DNA of 64,000 bases, from contig JACPGB010000031.1 in assembly GCA_016182655.1 (NCBI GenBank), positions 1-64,000 of the forward strand, in the 5' to 3' direction. The translations under genes and the position numbers were made by a program. Origin of the DNA: Deltaproteobacteria bacterium. GTDB lineage: Bacteria > Desulfobacterota > GWC2-55-46. Shown here in pieces: positions 17,101 through 26,256 of the stretch; positions within the stretch are counted from its first letter, which is position 1, and every line of letters begins with the position of its first letter. The notes beneath the pieces were generated by a model. It ran no database searches. It had not been told where the DNA came from and saw nothing but the letters and a program-made list of their open reading frames with translations.

Positions 17101-17142
17101 CATGTTTTTGAATTTTTCTCAAGGGTTTAAAAAGGAGAACCG

Positions 17143-18510
17143 ATGGCCAGCATACTCGTAGTCGACGATGAAGCCGGGATGAGGATAGCCATAAAGGAGG
17201 CCCTGTCCAGAAAGGGGTACTCCGTTGAGGTCGCCGAAGACGGCCATGAAGCCATCAGGAAGATAGGTTCGTCCGAGTACGAGATGGTCATCAGCGACAT
17301 GAAGATGCCGGGGCCCGGCGGCATGGAGGTATTGAGGGAAGTAAAAAAGACCTCCCCCCATGTGCCGGTCCTCCTCATAACCGCGTTCGGCACCATACAG
17401 AAGGCCGTGGAGGCGGTCAAGGAAGGCGCGCTCGACTTCATCATAAAGCCCTTTGAGCTTGAAGCGCTCGAAGGGGCGGTCGAGAAGGCCCTGAAGGTGG
17501 CGGGAGAGCTCGGCACGTTCGAATCAAAGGGCAAGTCGATGCTCTCGAACGACCCTTCGATGAGGAAACTCGTCTCCATGGCGCTTGTCGCGGCCTCAAG
17601 CGACGCAACCGTCCTTGTATCCGGCGAGTCGGGCACTGGCAAGGAACTCCTCGCCCGCTTCCTCCACGCCAACTCCACGAGGGCGGATAAACCCTTTGTG
17701 GCGGTAAACTGCGCCTCGATCCCGGAAGGGCTCCTTGAGAGCGAGCTCTTCGGACATGAGAAAGGCGCTTTTACCGGGGCGATACAGCAGAGGCAGGGAA
17801 AGTTCGAGCAGGCGAATACCGGGACCATACTTCTGGACGAGATAAGCGAGATGGACCTTAAGCTCCAGGCGAAGTTGCTCCGCGTCATCCAGGAAAAAGA
17901 GGTCGAGAGGCTCGGGGGCAAGACCACGATACCGCTCGATATACGCATCATCGCGACCACGAACAGGGACATGAAGAAGGAAGTCCGGGAAGGCCGCTTC
18001 AGGGAGGACTTGCTCTACAGGCTGAACATCTTCCCGCTGACCCTGCCGCCGCTCCGTGAGCGCGGCGAGGACAGGCTTTTCCTCGCTGAGCACTTCATGA
18101 ATAAGTTCAACCAGAAGTACTCCAGGCGCGTCGAAGGCATCTCGAAGGAGGCCGCCTCCTATATAGAGAGGCACGAGTGGCGGGGCAACATCAGGGAGCT
18201 TGAGAACACGATGGAGAGGGCGGTGCTCCTTAGCCAGGGCAAGACCCTTCTCAAGGAACATCTCGTAATTGGCGACGACTCCGAAGAAGAGACGGCCATG
18301 ACGGCTACAGAGCGCGAACCGATATCGGAGAGGTTGGTTGACGGCCGCAAAGCCAATAATATGACGCTTTGGGAGATGGAGAAGGGTCTTATATGTAAAA
18401 CCCTTGACGATGTCGAGGGGAACCGGACGCAGGCCGCCAAGCGTCTCGGCATCTCCGTAAGGACCTTGAGGAATAAACTTAAGGAATACGGGCAAAATCT
18501 GCCCGGGTAG
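17143..18510 (+). CDS. NtrC-family flagellar response regulator (FlrC/FleR-like)
   Basis: Sigma-54 activator of 455 residues. Receiver domain with D8-D9 and phospho-acceptor D52; AAA+ domain from about 138 with Walker A GESGTGKE, intact [15 protein letters not shown] and the arginine-finger region; C-terminal Fis-type HTH ([20 protein letters not shown]). Paired with the preceding soluble kinase and placed directly before flgB, which has a sigma-54 promoter, it is the likely activator of the basal-body, rod and glycan operons. Ribosome-binding site AAAGGAG precedes ATG 17143. Confidence 0.9.
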   Translation: MASILVVDDEAGMRIAIKEALSRKGYSVEVAEDGHEAIRKIGSSEYEMVISDMKMPGPGGMEVLREVKKTSPHVPVLLITAFGTIQKAVEAVKEGALDFIIKPFELEALEGAVEKALKVAGELGTFESKGKSMLSNDPSMRKLVSMALVAASSDATVLVSGESGTGKELLARFLHANSTRADKPFVAVNCASIPEGLLESELFGHEKGAFTGAIQQRQGKFEQANTGTILLDEISEMDLKLQAKLLRVIQEKEVERLGGKTTIPLDIRIIATTNRDMKKEVREGRFREDLLYRLNIFPLTLPPLRERGEDRLFLAEHFMNKFNQKYSRRVEGISKEAASYIERHEWRGNIRELENTMERAVLLSQGKTLLKEHLVIGDDSEEETAMTATEREPISERLVDGRKANNMTLWEMEKGLICKTLDDVEGNRTQAAKRLGISVRTLRNKLKEYGQNLPG

Positions 18511-18527
18511 GAAGGTATTTCCCGTTT

Positions 18528-18547
18528 CCCGGCCCTTCAGGGCCGGG
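18528..18547 (+). terminator. Strong GC hairpin after the regulator gene
   Basis: A perfect 8-bp stem CCCGGCCC/GGGCCGGG with a TTCA loop, 18 nt past the stop codon. No T-run follows, so it may pause or terminate only partly. It isolates the regulator from the flgB promoter at 18569. Confidence 0.5.
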
Positions 18548-18568
18548 CCCAATCTAAAAAACACCAGA

Positions 18569-18584
18569 TGGTACGGAATTTGCA
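18569..18584 (+). promoter_or_regulatory. flgBp: Sigma-54 promoter of the flgB operon
   Basis: TGGTACGGAATTTGCA has GG (18570-18571) and GC (18582-18583) ten bases apart, close to TGGCACN5TTGCA. It lies about 40 nt upstream of flgB. Confidence 0.75.
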
Positions 18585-18624
18585 CAATCCATACTCCAAC
18601 GATGTATAAGAAGGAGGAAGGACC

Positions 18625-19047
18625 ATGCCAAACGGACTCTTTGATTCCACGATCTCTCTCCTCGGAAACTCCCTCGACCTTCGGGCCGAGAGGCACAAGC
18701 TCCTCTCATCCAACGTAGCAAACCAGGAGACCCCCGGCTACAGGGCGGTCGATATAAAATTCGAGGAAGAGCTCCAGAAGAGGGCCGGGAAAGGCGTTGG
18801 CCAGGGAGATACGGAAGTCCTTACCCGCACAAGCCCCTTGCACTTAAGCCCGGTCTCGGGCATAGGGGGGGAGCCGAGGGTCCTTGACAGGGCGACCGAG
18901 ATCGAAGGATACGACAGGAACTCCGTGGGGATCGAGGGCGAGATGGCGAAACTATCGGAGAACTCGCTCATGTACACGATCTCCTCGAAGATGATAAGGA
19001 GCAAGTTCAATCTCCTCATGACGGCTATTAAAGAAGGGAGCAGGTAA
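18625..19047 (+). CDS. flgB: Flagellar basal-body rod protein FlgB
   Basis: Proximal rod subunit, exported by the flagellar type III apparatus. 140 residues, normal length. The N-terminal flg_bb_rod motif (LSSNVANQETPGYRAVDIKFEEEL) and the C-terminal helix that pairs with it are present; there is no signal peptide, as expected. First gene of the run flgB-flgC-fliE-fliF-fliG-fliH-fliI-fliJ with a sigma-54 promoter just upstream, and a good ribosome-binding site (AAGGAGGAAGG). Confidence 0.95.
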   Translation: MPNGLFDSTISLLGNSLDLRAERHKLLSSNVANQETPGYRAVDIKFEEELQKRAGKGVGQGDTEVLTRTSPLHLSPVSGIGGEPRVLDRATEIEGYDRNSVGIEGEMAKLSENSLMYTISSKMIRSKFNLLMTAIKEGSR

Positions 19048-19050
19048 TCC

Positions 19051-19470
19051 ATGGACCTCTTTTCAGTAAGTTCCTCGGGCATGGAGGCGCAGAGGGTGCG
19101 GATGAGCGTCATCGCCTCGAACCTCGCGAACGTCGAGACCACGCGGACCGCCGAAGGCGGCGCGTACAGGAGGAAGGACATCGTATTTTCCGCCGAGCAG
19201 GACTTCGGCGCCGTCCTGCGCTCGGCGGTAGACTCGGAGTCCCCGGGCGTCAAGGTGGCGGGCATCATAGAGGACCAGAGGCCCTTCAAGTACGCCTACG
19301 AGCCGTCGCACCCGGACGCGGACGCCAAGGGTTACGTCGCGTACCCGAACATAAACGTCGCCGAGGAGATGGTCAACATGATAACTGCGTCGCGGTCTTA
19401 CGAGGCCAACGTCTCGGCCTTCAAGGCGACCCGCGACATGGCGATGAAGGCATTGGAGATAGGCGGATAA
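19051..19470 (+). CDS. flgC: Flagellar basal-body rod protein FlgC
   Basis: Second proximal-rod subunit, 139 residues. N-terminal SGMEAQRVRMSVIASNLANV and the C-terminal NVAEEMVNMITASRSYEANV are the two conserved rod-protein signatures. It begins 3 nt after flgB. Confidence 0.96.
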   Translation: MDLFSVSSSGMEAQRVRMSVIASNLANVETTRTAEGGAYRRKDIVFSAEQDFGAVLRSAVDSESPGVKVAGIIEDQRPFKYAYEPSHPDADAKGYVAYPNINVAEEMVNMITASRSYEANVSAFKATRDMAMKALEIGG

Positions 19471-19483
19471 AAGGAGACTCTTT

Positions 19484-19783
19484 ATGGTCGATTCGATAAA
19501 AGGCCCTCTGGGCGGAATAAAAGGCGCGGGAGTCAACCTCGACGCCGGGGCGCAGGCCGCCGGAGACACCTTCAGCACGGTATTGAAGGACTCCATGGAG
19601 AAGGTCAACAAGCTCCAGACCGAGGCCGACCAGGCGATACAGGGGCTCGCCAGGGGAGACACCGGCAACATCCACGAGACCATGATAGCCATAGAGAAGG
19701 CGAACCTTTCCTTCAACCTCATGGTGCAGGTCAGAAACAAGCTCGTAGCCGCGTACGAGGAAATAATGAGGACCCAGGTATAA
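19484..19783 (+). CDS. fliE: Flagellar hook-basal body adaptor FliE
   Basis: Joins the MS ring to the rod and is the first rod-type substrate exported. 99 residues, entirely helical, with the conserved FSTVLKDSMEKVNKLQTEAD and C-terminal MIAIEKANLSFNLMVQVRNK signatures. It lies between flgC and fliF as in most genomes. Confidence 0.94.
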   Translation: MVDSIKGPLGGIKGAGVNLDAGAQAAGDTFSTVLKDSMEKVNKLQTEADQAIQGLARGDTGNIHETMIAIEKANLSFNLMVQVRNKLVAAYEEIMRTQV

Positions 19784-19786
19784 CAG

Positions 19787-21367
19787 ATGCCTAAGATAAA
19801 TGATCTTATAAACAGCCTCGGGAAGACCAAGGCGCTCATGATAGGCGCCGGGGCCCTTGTGGTAGCGGCACTGGTAGTGTTCCTCCTCTTCAACAAGGGG
19901 CCGGAGTACAACGTCCTTTACTCACAGCTCTCGCCCGAGGACTCGGGCGCGGTCATAGAGAAGCTTAAGGAAATGAAGGTGGCGTACTCCGTCAACGGCA
20001 CTACCATAAGCGTGCCGTCGGACAAGGTATACGAGACGAGGATGGAGCTTGCGGGCGACGGCCTGCCGCAGGGCGGGGGAGTGGGCTACGAGATATTCGA
20101 CAAGACCTCTTTCGGCGTAACGGACTTCGTCCAGAAGGTGAATTACAAGAGGGCGCTCCAGGGCGAGCTCGCAAGGACCATCTCCCAGATAAAGGAGGTC
20201 GAGTCGGCCAGAGTCCACCTCGCATTGCCGGAGAAGGGCGTATTTCTGGACGAGCAGAAAAAGGCCAGGGCTTCCATCATATTGAAGCTCAAGCCGGGGA
20301 AGTCCCTCGCGCAGGGGCAGGTGAGCGCCATAGTCCACCTTGTGGCCAACAGCTTCGATAATTTGAGGCCCGAGGACGTGGCTGTCGTCGACACCACCGG
20401 CAAGATGTGGACAAAGGGCTCGGAGGACGAAGGCGCCATGCACCTTACCGCCTCCGAGCTCGAGTACAAGCGCTCGCTTGAAAGGGACCTCGAGACGAGG
20501 GTCCAGACGATGATAGAGAAGACCGTCGGCGTGAACAAGGTAGTGGCGCGCGTATCCGCCGAGGTCGACACAAAGAGGATAGAGAGGACGGAGGAGACCT
20601 TCAACCCCGACGGCCAGGTCGTCAGAAGCGAGCACAGGAACAAGGAGAGCACCATAGGCGGGGTGGCCGCTTCAGGCGTACCCGGCGTGCTCTCGAACCT
20701 GCCTGAGACGGCAGGGGGCCAGGCGTCCTCGCAGTCCGAGCCCCCGCGCTCCAACAGGTCGGACGAGGTCATAAATTACGAGATAAGCAAGGTCACAAGC
20801 CATGTCGTCGAGCCGGTGGGCTCGATAAAGAGGCTCACCGTCGCGGTCCTCGTGGACGGCAATTACGAAGTCACCAAGGACGCCGAGGGCAAGGAGACGA
20901 GAAAGTACAACGCGAGGACCGATGAGGAGATAGCGAAGTACACGGATATGATAAAGGGCGCGGTAGGGTTTTCCCAGGACAGGGGGGATTCCATTTCCGT
21001 AGTCTCCACCCCGTTCGAGTCCGAGATCCAGGAGACCGAGCTTGAGAAGCCCTCCGTCGCGCAGGTCTACATAATGCCGATGATGCCGCTCATCATAAAG
21101 TACGCCTCGGTCGCCGTCATCGCCGTCTTCCTCATACTCTTCATAATAAGGCCGGTAGTGAAGCGCGCTACCGAGGAGAAGGCCGCGCTCGAAGCCATTC
21201 AGAGATCGCTCCCGCAGGGCCTCGGCAAGGGGCTCGCCGCCGGAGCCGAGCACGCGCTCGAAGCAGGCGGGGATATGGAATCGATGACCAGGCTCAAGGA
21301 CGTCATAAGGAACAACCCCCAGCAGGTGGCCATGGTATTGAAGAGCTGGATAAAGGAGAGACAATAG
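19787..21367 (+). CDS. fliF: Flagellar MS-ring protein FliF
   Basis: Forms the MS ring in the inner membrane. 526 residues: N-terminal membrane helix about 18-40, ring-building domains with YSQLSPEDSGAVIEKLK and RTISQIKEVESARVHLALPE, a Gly/Ser-rich periplasmic hinge near 300-325, a second membrane helix about 432-452, and a C-terminal FliG-binding tail. The ATG follows fliE by 3 nt, so translation is probably coupled. All expected parts are present. Confidence 0.97.
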   Translation: MPKINDLINSLGKTKALMIGAGALVVAALVVFLLFNKGPEYNVLYSQLSPEDSGAVIEKLKEMKVAYSVNGTTISVPSDKVYETRMELAGDGLPQGGGVGYEIFDKTSFGVTDFVQKVNYKRALQGELARTISQIKEVESARVHLALPEKGVFLDEQKKARASIILKLKPGKSLAQGQVSAIVHLVANSFDNLRPEDVAVVDTTGKMWTKGSEDEGAMHLTASELEYKRSLERDLETRVQTMIEKTVGVNKVVARVSAEVDTKRIERTEETFNPDGQVVRSEHRNKESTIGGVAASGVPGVLSNLPETAGGQASSQSEPPRSNRSDEVINYEISKVTSHVVEPVGSIKRLTVAVLVDGNYEVTKDAEGKETRKYNARTDEEIAKYTDMIKGAVGFSQDRGDSISVVSTPFESEIQETELEKPSVAQVYIMPMMPLIIKYASVAVIAVFLILFIIRPVVKRATEEKAALEAIQRSLPQGLGKGLAAGAEHALEAGGDMESMTRLKDVIRNNPQQVAMVLKSWIKERQ

Positions 21368-22387
21368 ATGGCCGCTCCGAAAGACCAGTCAAAGCTCACG
21401 GGCCTCGAAAAGGCGGCGATACTGCTGATGAACATCGGCGAGGAGCTCGCGAGCGAGGTGATGCGGCACATGACCCCGGCCGAGATGAAACTCATCGGAG
21501 GGACGATCGTCAGGAAGGACTCGGTCTCCGTGCATAGCGGCAAGCAGGTCATGAAGGAGTTCAACGACATAATCGATAAGGGCGACGTCGCGGTCGAGGG
21601 GCTCGAGTTCGCCAAAAGCGTGCTCATGAAATCGCTCGGCGCAGAGAAGGCCCAGTTCATCATAGACCAGATAACGAGGGACCTTGGCGGCGGCGGCGGG
21701 ATAGAGTCCTTGAAGTGGATGGACCCGGCGATAATCGCCAACATCATAAAGTCCGAGCACCCGCAGATAGTCGCGTTGATCCTTTCGCACCTCGACCCCG
21801 ACAAGGCGGCGCAAGTCCTCCTCCACATGCCGGAGGAGAGGGTAAGGGGAGAGGTGATGCTCCGTGTCGCCAACCTTAAGAGGATACCCCAGGCCGCGGT
21901 AAAGGACCTCGAGCTCCTCATAAGCGAGCAGATGTTGAACGCGGACTCCGCCCAGGGGAGCTCCATCGAGGGCATTAAGGTCGCGGCCGAGATCATGAAC
22001 CAGATAGAGTCAAAGGCCGAGGGCGACATAATGGACATCATCGAGAAGGCGTCCCCGGACCTTGCCGTGAAGATCCAGCAGAAGATGTTCGTCTTCACGG
22101 ACCTCCTCGGCATCGACCCGAGGGGCATGCAGATGATAATAAAGGAGCTCTCTACCGACATTTTGAGCGTTGCCCTGAAAGGCTCGGACGACGCCATGAA
22201 GGACCAGTTCTTCAAGAACATGAGCGAGCGCGGCGCAGAGATGCTCAAGGAGGACATAGAGACCAAGGGCCCCGTGAAGCTCTCGGACGTGGAAAAATCC
22301 CAGCAGGAGATAATAAAGATAGCGCGCAGACTCGAGCAGGAAGGCAAGCTCGTCCGGGCCGGGAGGGGCGGGGATGTCGTTGTCTAG
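21368..22387 (+). CDS. fliG: Flagellar motor switch protein FliG
   Basis: Rotor protein that contacts FliF, FliM and the MotA stator. 339 residues with N, middle and C domains; the EHPQIVALILSHLD motif for FliM binding is near residue 130 and the charged torque helix lies in the C-terminal domain. It starts directly at the fliF stop, and its 3' end overlaps fliH by 14 nt. Confidence 0.97.
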   Translation: MAAPKDQSKLTGLEKAAILLMNIGEELASEVMRHMTPAEMKLIGGTIVRKDSVSVHSGKQVMKEFNDIIDKGDVAVEGLEFAKSVLMKSLGAEKAQFIIDQITRDLGGGGGIESLKWMDPAIIANIIKSEHPQIVALILSHLDPDKAAQVLLHMPEERVRGEVMLRVANLKRIPQAAVKDLELLISEQMLNADSAQGSSIEGIKVAAEIMNQIESKAEGDIMDIIEKASPDLAVKIQQKMFVFTDLLGIDPRGMQMIIKELSTDILSVALKGSDDAMKDQFFKNMSERGAEMLKEDIETKGPVKLSDVEKSQQEIIKIARRLEQEGKLVRAGRGGDVVV

Positions 22388-23006
22388 GATATACCGCGAG
22401 ACCGGGCATTCCGCCGAGCCCTTCATACTCGAGGACCTTGGGCTTTCGCCCTCGCCGTTCGAGACGGCAGATGTGACGCTTGACGATAAGAACGTCGGCG
22501 GCAATATAGAGGCTATCGAGCGGGAGGCCTACGAGAGGGGTTTCGCCGCAGGAGAGAAGGCCGGTTTCGAGTTCGGAAAGCAGAAGGCCGAGGTCCTGTT
22601 CAACGGCATCGCGGGGCTTCTGGATTCCCTCTCGTCGTTCAAGGAGACGCTCCATAAGCCTTGCGAGGACGAGATGGTCGAGCTCTGCATAGCCATCTCG
22701 AAAAAGGTCCTGCAGAGGGAGCTGGAGCTAAAGAAGGAAGGGATCGTCGATTGCGTCCGGACGGCGCTTAAGTCCGTTGTCGCCGGCGGCGAGATAACGA
22801 TAAAGGTGAACCCCAAGGACCAGGAGATACTCCTCCTGCACAAGGGCGAGCTCGCCAAATACGGGGACGGGGTAAAGGGAGTAAAGATAGAATCCGACGA
22901 GTCGGTCTCAAAGGGCGGGTGCCTTGTCGATACCAACTTCGGCGAGATAGACGCCTCGATCGACTCGGTAATGACTGAGATAGAGGAGAAGCTCAAGGGT
23001 GCGTGA
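22374..23006 (+). CDS. fliH: Flagellar export stator protein FliH
   Basis: Peripheral stalk-like regulator of the FliI ATPase. 210 residues: variable N-terminus, a short Gly-containing helix (AYERGFAAGEKAGFEFGKQ, the GxxxG-type segment), and a C-terminal domain that binds FliI. The overlap with fliG (14 nt) and with fliI (8 nt) implies coupled translation. Family identity rests on both sequence pattern and position. Confidence 0.9.
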   Translation: MSLSRIYRETGHSAEPFILEDLGLSPSPFETADVTLDDKNVGGNIEAIEREAYERGFAAGEKAGFEFGKQKAEVLFNGIAGLLDSLSSFKETLHKPCEDEMVELCIAISKKVLQRELELKKEGIVDCVRTALKSVVAGGEITIKVNPKDQEILLLHKGELAKYGDGVKGVKIESDESVSKGGCLVDTNFGEIDASIDSVMTEIEEKLKGA

Positions 23007-24324
23007 CGCGGGCCGTATTTCTCTTGAGCGCCACATAAGGGCGGTCACTGGAGTGAACCCGATAAGGGTGAACGGCAGGATAACGAGGGTCGTGGGGCTC
23101 GTCATGGAAGGGCTCGGCCCCGGCGCGTCGGTCGGGGAGTTCTGCCACGTCTACCCCAAGGACAACTCCGCGCCTATCCAATGCGAGGTCGTCGGGTTTT
23201 CCGACGACAAGATAATACTTATGCCGCTCGGCGAAGTCAGGGGCATAGGCCCGGGGTCCAGGATAGTCGCCAAGAGGAACAGCGCCGCGGTAGGGGTTGG
23301 AATGAAGCTCCTCGGGCGCACGCTCGACGGGCTCGGGAATCCCATAGACGGGCTCGGCCACGTCGAGACTGAAAAGGAATACCCTCTCTACGCACAACCA
23401 CCGGCGCCGCTTTTAAGGAAAAGGATAGAAAAGCCGCTTAACGTCGGCATCAAGGCCATTAATGGCCTCCTGACCGTAGGAAAAGGCCAGAGGGTAGGCA
23501 TATTCGCGGGAAGCGGCGTCGGAAAATCCGTCCTTTTAGGCATGATGGCGAGGAACACGGAAGCCGACGTCAACGTCATAGGCCTTATCGGCGAGCGAGG
23601 AAGGGAAGTAAAGGAGTTCATAGAAAAAGACCTGGGGACCGAGGGGCTAAAGCGCTCGGTGCTCGTTGTGGCGACCTCTGATCAGCCGCCGCTCATAAGG
23701 ATGAGGGCATCGCTCATGGCGACGGCCATAGCCGAATACTTCAGGGACCAGGGCAAGGACGTCCTCCTCATGATGGACTCCATTTCGAGGTTCGCGATGG
23801 CCCAGAGGGAGGTCGGGCTCGCCGTAGGAGAGCCCCCTGCTACGAAAGGTTATCCGCCGTCGGTCTTTGCCATGCTCCCGAGGTTGCTTGAGAGGGCCGG
23901 GACCTCGATGGGAAAGGGTTCCATTACCGGTTTCTATACGATCCTTGCCGAAGGCGACGACGTAAACGACCCGGTCGCCGACGCCGCGCGCGCGATACTC
24001 GACGGCCACATAGTGCTCACAAGGGAGCTTGCGGCGCAGGGCCACTACCCGGCGATAGACGTACTCACGTCCATCAGCAGGGTCATGATGGATGTCGTCA
24101 CGCCCGAGCACAGGAACTTCGCGCTCAAGGTCAAATCGGCGGTAGCCACATACAAGAAGGCCTACGACCTCATAAGCATAGGCGCGTACAAGGAAGGGAG
24201 CGACCCTAAGGTCGACCATGCCATTAAGGTAATAGACAAGGTCAACGGGTTTCTCCGGCAGGACATAAACGAGCGCGCAGGGTTCGACAACTGCCTGCAG
24301 GCGCTCTTCGGGCTCGGGGTATAG
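22999..24324 (+). CDS. fliI: Flagellum-specific ATPase FliI
   Basis: Hexameric ATPase of flagellar type III export. 441 residues, starting at GTG 22999 inside the end of fliH; no ATG gives a proper N-terminus. Walker A GSGVGKS is near residue 173, Walker B VLLMMDSISRFAMAQRE near 255, and the F-type beta-subunit core ends with the GSDPKVDHAI segment. Normal length and all catalytic motifs present. Confidence 0.97.
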   Translation: MRDAGRISLERHIRAVTGVNPIRVNGRITRVVGLVMEGLGPGASVGEFCHVYPKDNSAPIQCEVVGFSDDKIILMPLGEVRGIGPGSRIVAKRNSAAVGVGMKLLGRTLDGLGNPIDGLGHVETEKEYPLYAQPPAPLLRKRIEKPLNVGIKAINGLLTVGKGQRVGIFAGSGVGKSVLLGMMARNTEADVNVIGLIGERGREVKEFIEKDLGTEGLKRSVLVVATSDQPPLIRMRASLMATAIAEYFRDQGKDVLLMMDSISRFAMAQREVGLAVGEPPATKGYPPSVFAMLPRLLERAGTSMGKGSITGFYTILAEGDDVNDPVADAARAILDGHIVLTRELAAQGHYPAIDVLTSISRVMMDVVTPEHRNFALKVKSAVATYKKAYDLISIGAYKEGSDPKVDHAIKVIDKVNGFLRQDINERAGFDNCLQALFGLGV

Positions 24325-24327
24325 GGG

Positions 24328-24783
24328 ATGAACAAGTTCGTATTCAAGCTCGAGCCGCTCTTCGAGTACAGGGAGAGGCTGAAGGAGCTCTCGCAGAAGG
24401 AGTTCGGCGAGGCTTTGAGGAGGCTCGAAGAGGAGGATACGAAACTCGCGGCGCTGAAGGCAGTCTACAAAAAGTCGTCCTCCGAGATAGACGCTCTGAA
24501 GGAGAGCGGCGCGCCGTTTGAGGAGATAGACCTCTATTATTCCTATGTGGTGGGGCTCAAAAGGCACATAGCCGGGCAGGAGAAGTGCATCATCGAGTGC
24601 AGGCGCGTGCTTGAGGCAAAGAGGGGGGAGCTCCTGGAGGCGTCGAAAAGGAAGAAGGTAATCGAGATAATGAAGGAGAAGTCCTGGCTCTCATACAACG
24701 AGAGGGTGAATAAAGAGGAGCAGAAGGCCTCTGACGACCTCGTCACAAGCAGGTTCAAGAGAGGGGCGGAAGATGAGAAATAA
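24328..24783 (+). CDS. fliJ: Flagellar export chaperone FliJ
   Basis: Coiled-coil protein that links FliI and FlhA. 151 residues, nearly all charged helix in two antiparallel stretches (FKLEPLFEYRERLKELSQKE at the start is the family signature). It follows fliI by 3 nt and its end overlaps the next gene by 11 nt. Confidence 0.88.
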   Translation: MNKFVFKLEPLFEYRERLKELSQKEFGEALRRLEEEDTKLAALKAVYKKSSSEIDALKESGAPFEEIDLYYSYVVGLKRHIAGQEKCIIECRRVLEAKRGELLEASKRKKVIEIMKEKSWLSYNERVNKEEQKASDDLVTSRFKRGAEDEK

Positions 24784-25318
24784 GATAATAGCCGTCATGG
24801 CCGTAAAGGCCGTTATAATATTGACCCTGCTCGTCTTCGGGGTAGACGGGCTGAATGTCGGCGATGTCTTTGCCGAGACCTCGAATGGGACTCACGCGAA
24901 ACCGGCGGCTGCTGACAAGGCCGCGGGCCCGGCCGAAAAGTCCTTGCTCGCGGCGATAAACGCGAGGCAGAGGGAGCTCGACCAGAAGGACGAGGAACTG
25001 AAGACGCGGGAGGAGAGGCTTAAGGTCATAACGGCCGACATCGACGCCAGGATCGCGGAACTCAACAAGGTACACGGGAAGATCGAGGCTTTCGTGAAGA
25101 AAATAGACGAAATAAACGACGTGCGCGTAAAGAAGCTCGTAAAGATATACGAATCGATGAACCCCGAGGAGGCGGCAAGCCGCATGGAGAAGCTCGACGA
25201 GGACATGGCGGTCATGATACTCGCATCCGTAGCCGAGAAGAAGGCGGCCAAGATCCTCGGGTTCGTCAATATTGATAAGTCGGTGCGTCTGAGCAGGTCG
25301 TTGAAAGTAAAGAATTGA
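24773..25318 (+). CDS. MotE-like protein with MgtE_N-type C-terminal domain
   Basis: A 181-residue protein with one N-terminal membrane helix (about 5-25), a long coiled coil (about 60-120) and a small C-terminal domain (LVKIYESMNPEEAASRMEKL) of the MgtE intracellular N-domain fold. Such proteins sit after fliJ in many alpha-, delta- and epsilon-proteobacterial loci; the rhizobial member MotE is a periplasmic chaperone for a motor protein. The exact role here is inferred from position. It overlaps fliJ and is the last gene before a strong terminator. Confidence 0.8.
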   Translation: MRNKIIAVMAVKAVIILTLLVFGVDGLNVGDVFAETSNGTHAKPAAADKAAGPAEKSLLAAINARQRELDQKDEELKTREERLKVITADIDARIAELNKVHGKIEAFVKKIDEINDVRVKKLVKIYESMNPEEAASRMEKLDEDMAVMILASVAEKKAAKILGFVNIDKSVRLSRSLKVKN

Positions 25319-25340
25319 TACCTGGGGGACGGGTTAAACA

Positions 25341-25378
25341 AAAATAGGCGGGGCCGAAAAGCCCCGCCTATTTTTTTT
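25341..25378 (+). terminator. Rho-independent terminator closing the flgB operon
   Basis: A perfect 14-bp stem (aaaataggcggggc, 25341-25354, with its complement at 25361-25374), a 6-nt loop and an eight-T run. It is the clearest intrinsic terminator in the window. The following 220 bp up to the fliL promoter hold no gene on the + strand; a weak antisense coding trace is described in the findings. Confidence 0.93.
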
Positions 25379-25605
25379 AACCCGTTTTTGACCTCCTTAA
25401 GACCCCAGCTGGGAATATCGCCGTCATTTTTTCCATCTCACCGGTAGCGCAGTCATAATAATGACGCCCCTTAAATCCAATCCATTGACTTGAACCCCGT
25501 CCAGCCCTTATCAAGGCAGTACTCCTGTATCTGACAAATAACTTTTCTTAACAATTTCAATGCGTTGGTGAGGCGAGTGGTTCGTGTATGGACAACCCCG
25601 TTCTC

Positions 25606-25621
25606 TGGCATGGGTGTTGCA
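25606..25621 (+). promoter_or_regulatory. Sigma-54 promoter of the fliL operon
   Basis: TGGCATGGGTGTTGCA has GG at 25607-25608 and GC at 25619-25620 with ten bases between; only one base departs from TGGCACN5TTGCA. It lies 70 nt upstream of fliL and should drive fliL through fliA. Confidence 0.78.
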
Positions 25622-25690
25622 TTACATACGTCCAAACCAAAGCAGGTTTGTGTCTTGATTCAAGCCAACCGGTCTTTAAAGGAGGATGAG

Positions 25691-26245
25691 ATGGCTGACG
25701 CTGAAAATAAAAAGGGGAAGGAAGGCGAGGAACACGCCGCCCCGCCCAAGAAGAAATCCAAGCTCCTTCTCATAGGGATCATCGCGGTAGTGGTGCTCGG
25801 GATAGGCGCGGGCGGGTTCTTCTTCATGAAGTCCAAGTCTTCCGCCAAGAAGGCCCACGGCGAGGAGGAGGTCGCGGCAACCGAAGAGGCCGCGCCGGCT
25901 GAGGAGGGGGGGCACGGGGGCGAGGCAAAGGCGGCCGTCGGCAGTGCGACCATTTTCAACCTCGACCCGTTCATAGTGAACCTCCAGGACAACTCCGGGA
26001 CGAGATACCTGAAACTCACGGTCAACCTCGAGCTCGCGTCCAGCGCGGCACAGCCTGAGATAAACGCGCAGACGACGCAGATAAGGGACTCCCTCATCAT
26101 ACTCCTCTCCTCCAAGAGCTACACCGACATAGGGACGGTCGAGGGCAAGTACCAGATGAGGGACGAGATAGTGGCGAGGGTCAACCAGTTCCTAACGAAG
26201 AGCAAGGTGAAGACGGCGTACTTCACCGAGTTCGTAATCCAGTAG
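25691..26245 (+). CDS. fliL: Flagellar basal body-associated protein FliL
   Basis: Inner-membrane protein around the stator that supports torque. ATG 25691 is chosen because AAAGGAGG lies at 25677-25684; longer forms would start ahead of the promoter. 184 residues: Lys-rich cytoplasmic tail, one membrane helix about 26-46, an Ala/Glu/Gly-rich linker, and the stomatin-like periplasmic domain ending FLTKSKVKTAYFTEFVIQ. Confidence 0.93.
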   Translation: MADAENKKGKEGEEHAAPPKKKSKLLLIGIIAVVVLGIGAGGFFFMKSKSSAKKAHGEEEVAATEEAAPAEEGGHGGEAKAAVGSATIFNLDPFIVNLQDNSGTRYLKLTVNLELASSAAQPEINAQTTQIRDSLIILLSSKSYTDIGTVEGKYQMRDEIVARVNQFLTKSKVKTAYFTEFVIQ

Positions 26246-26256
26246 GCGGGATCAAA

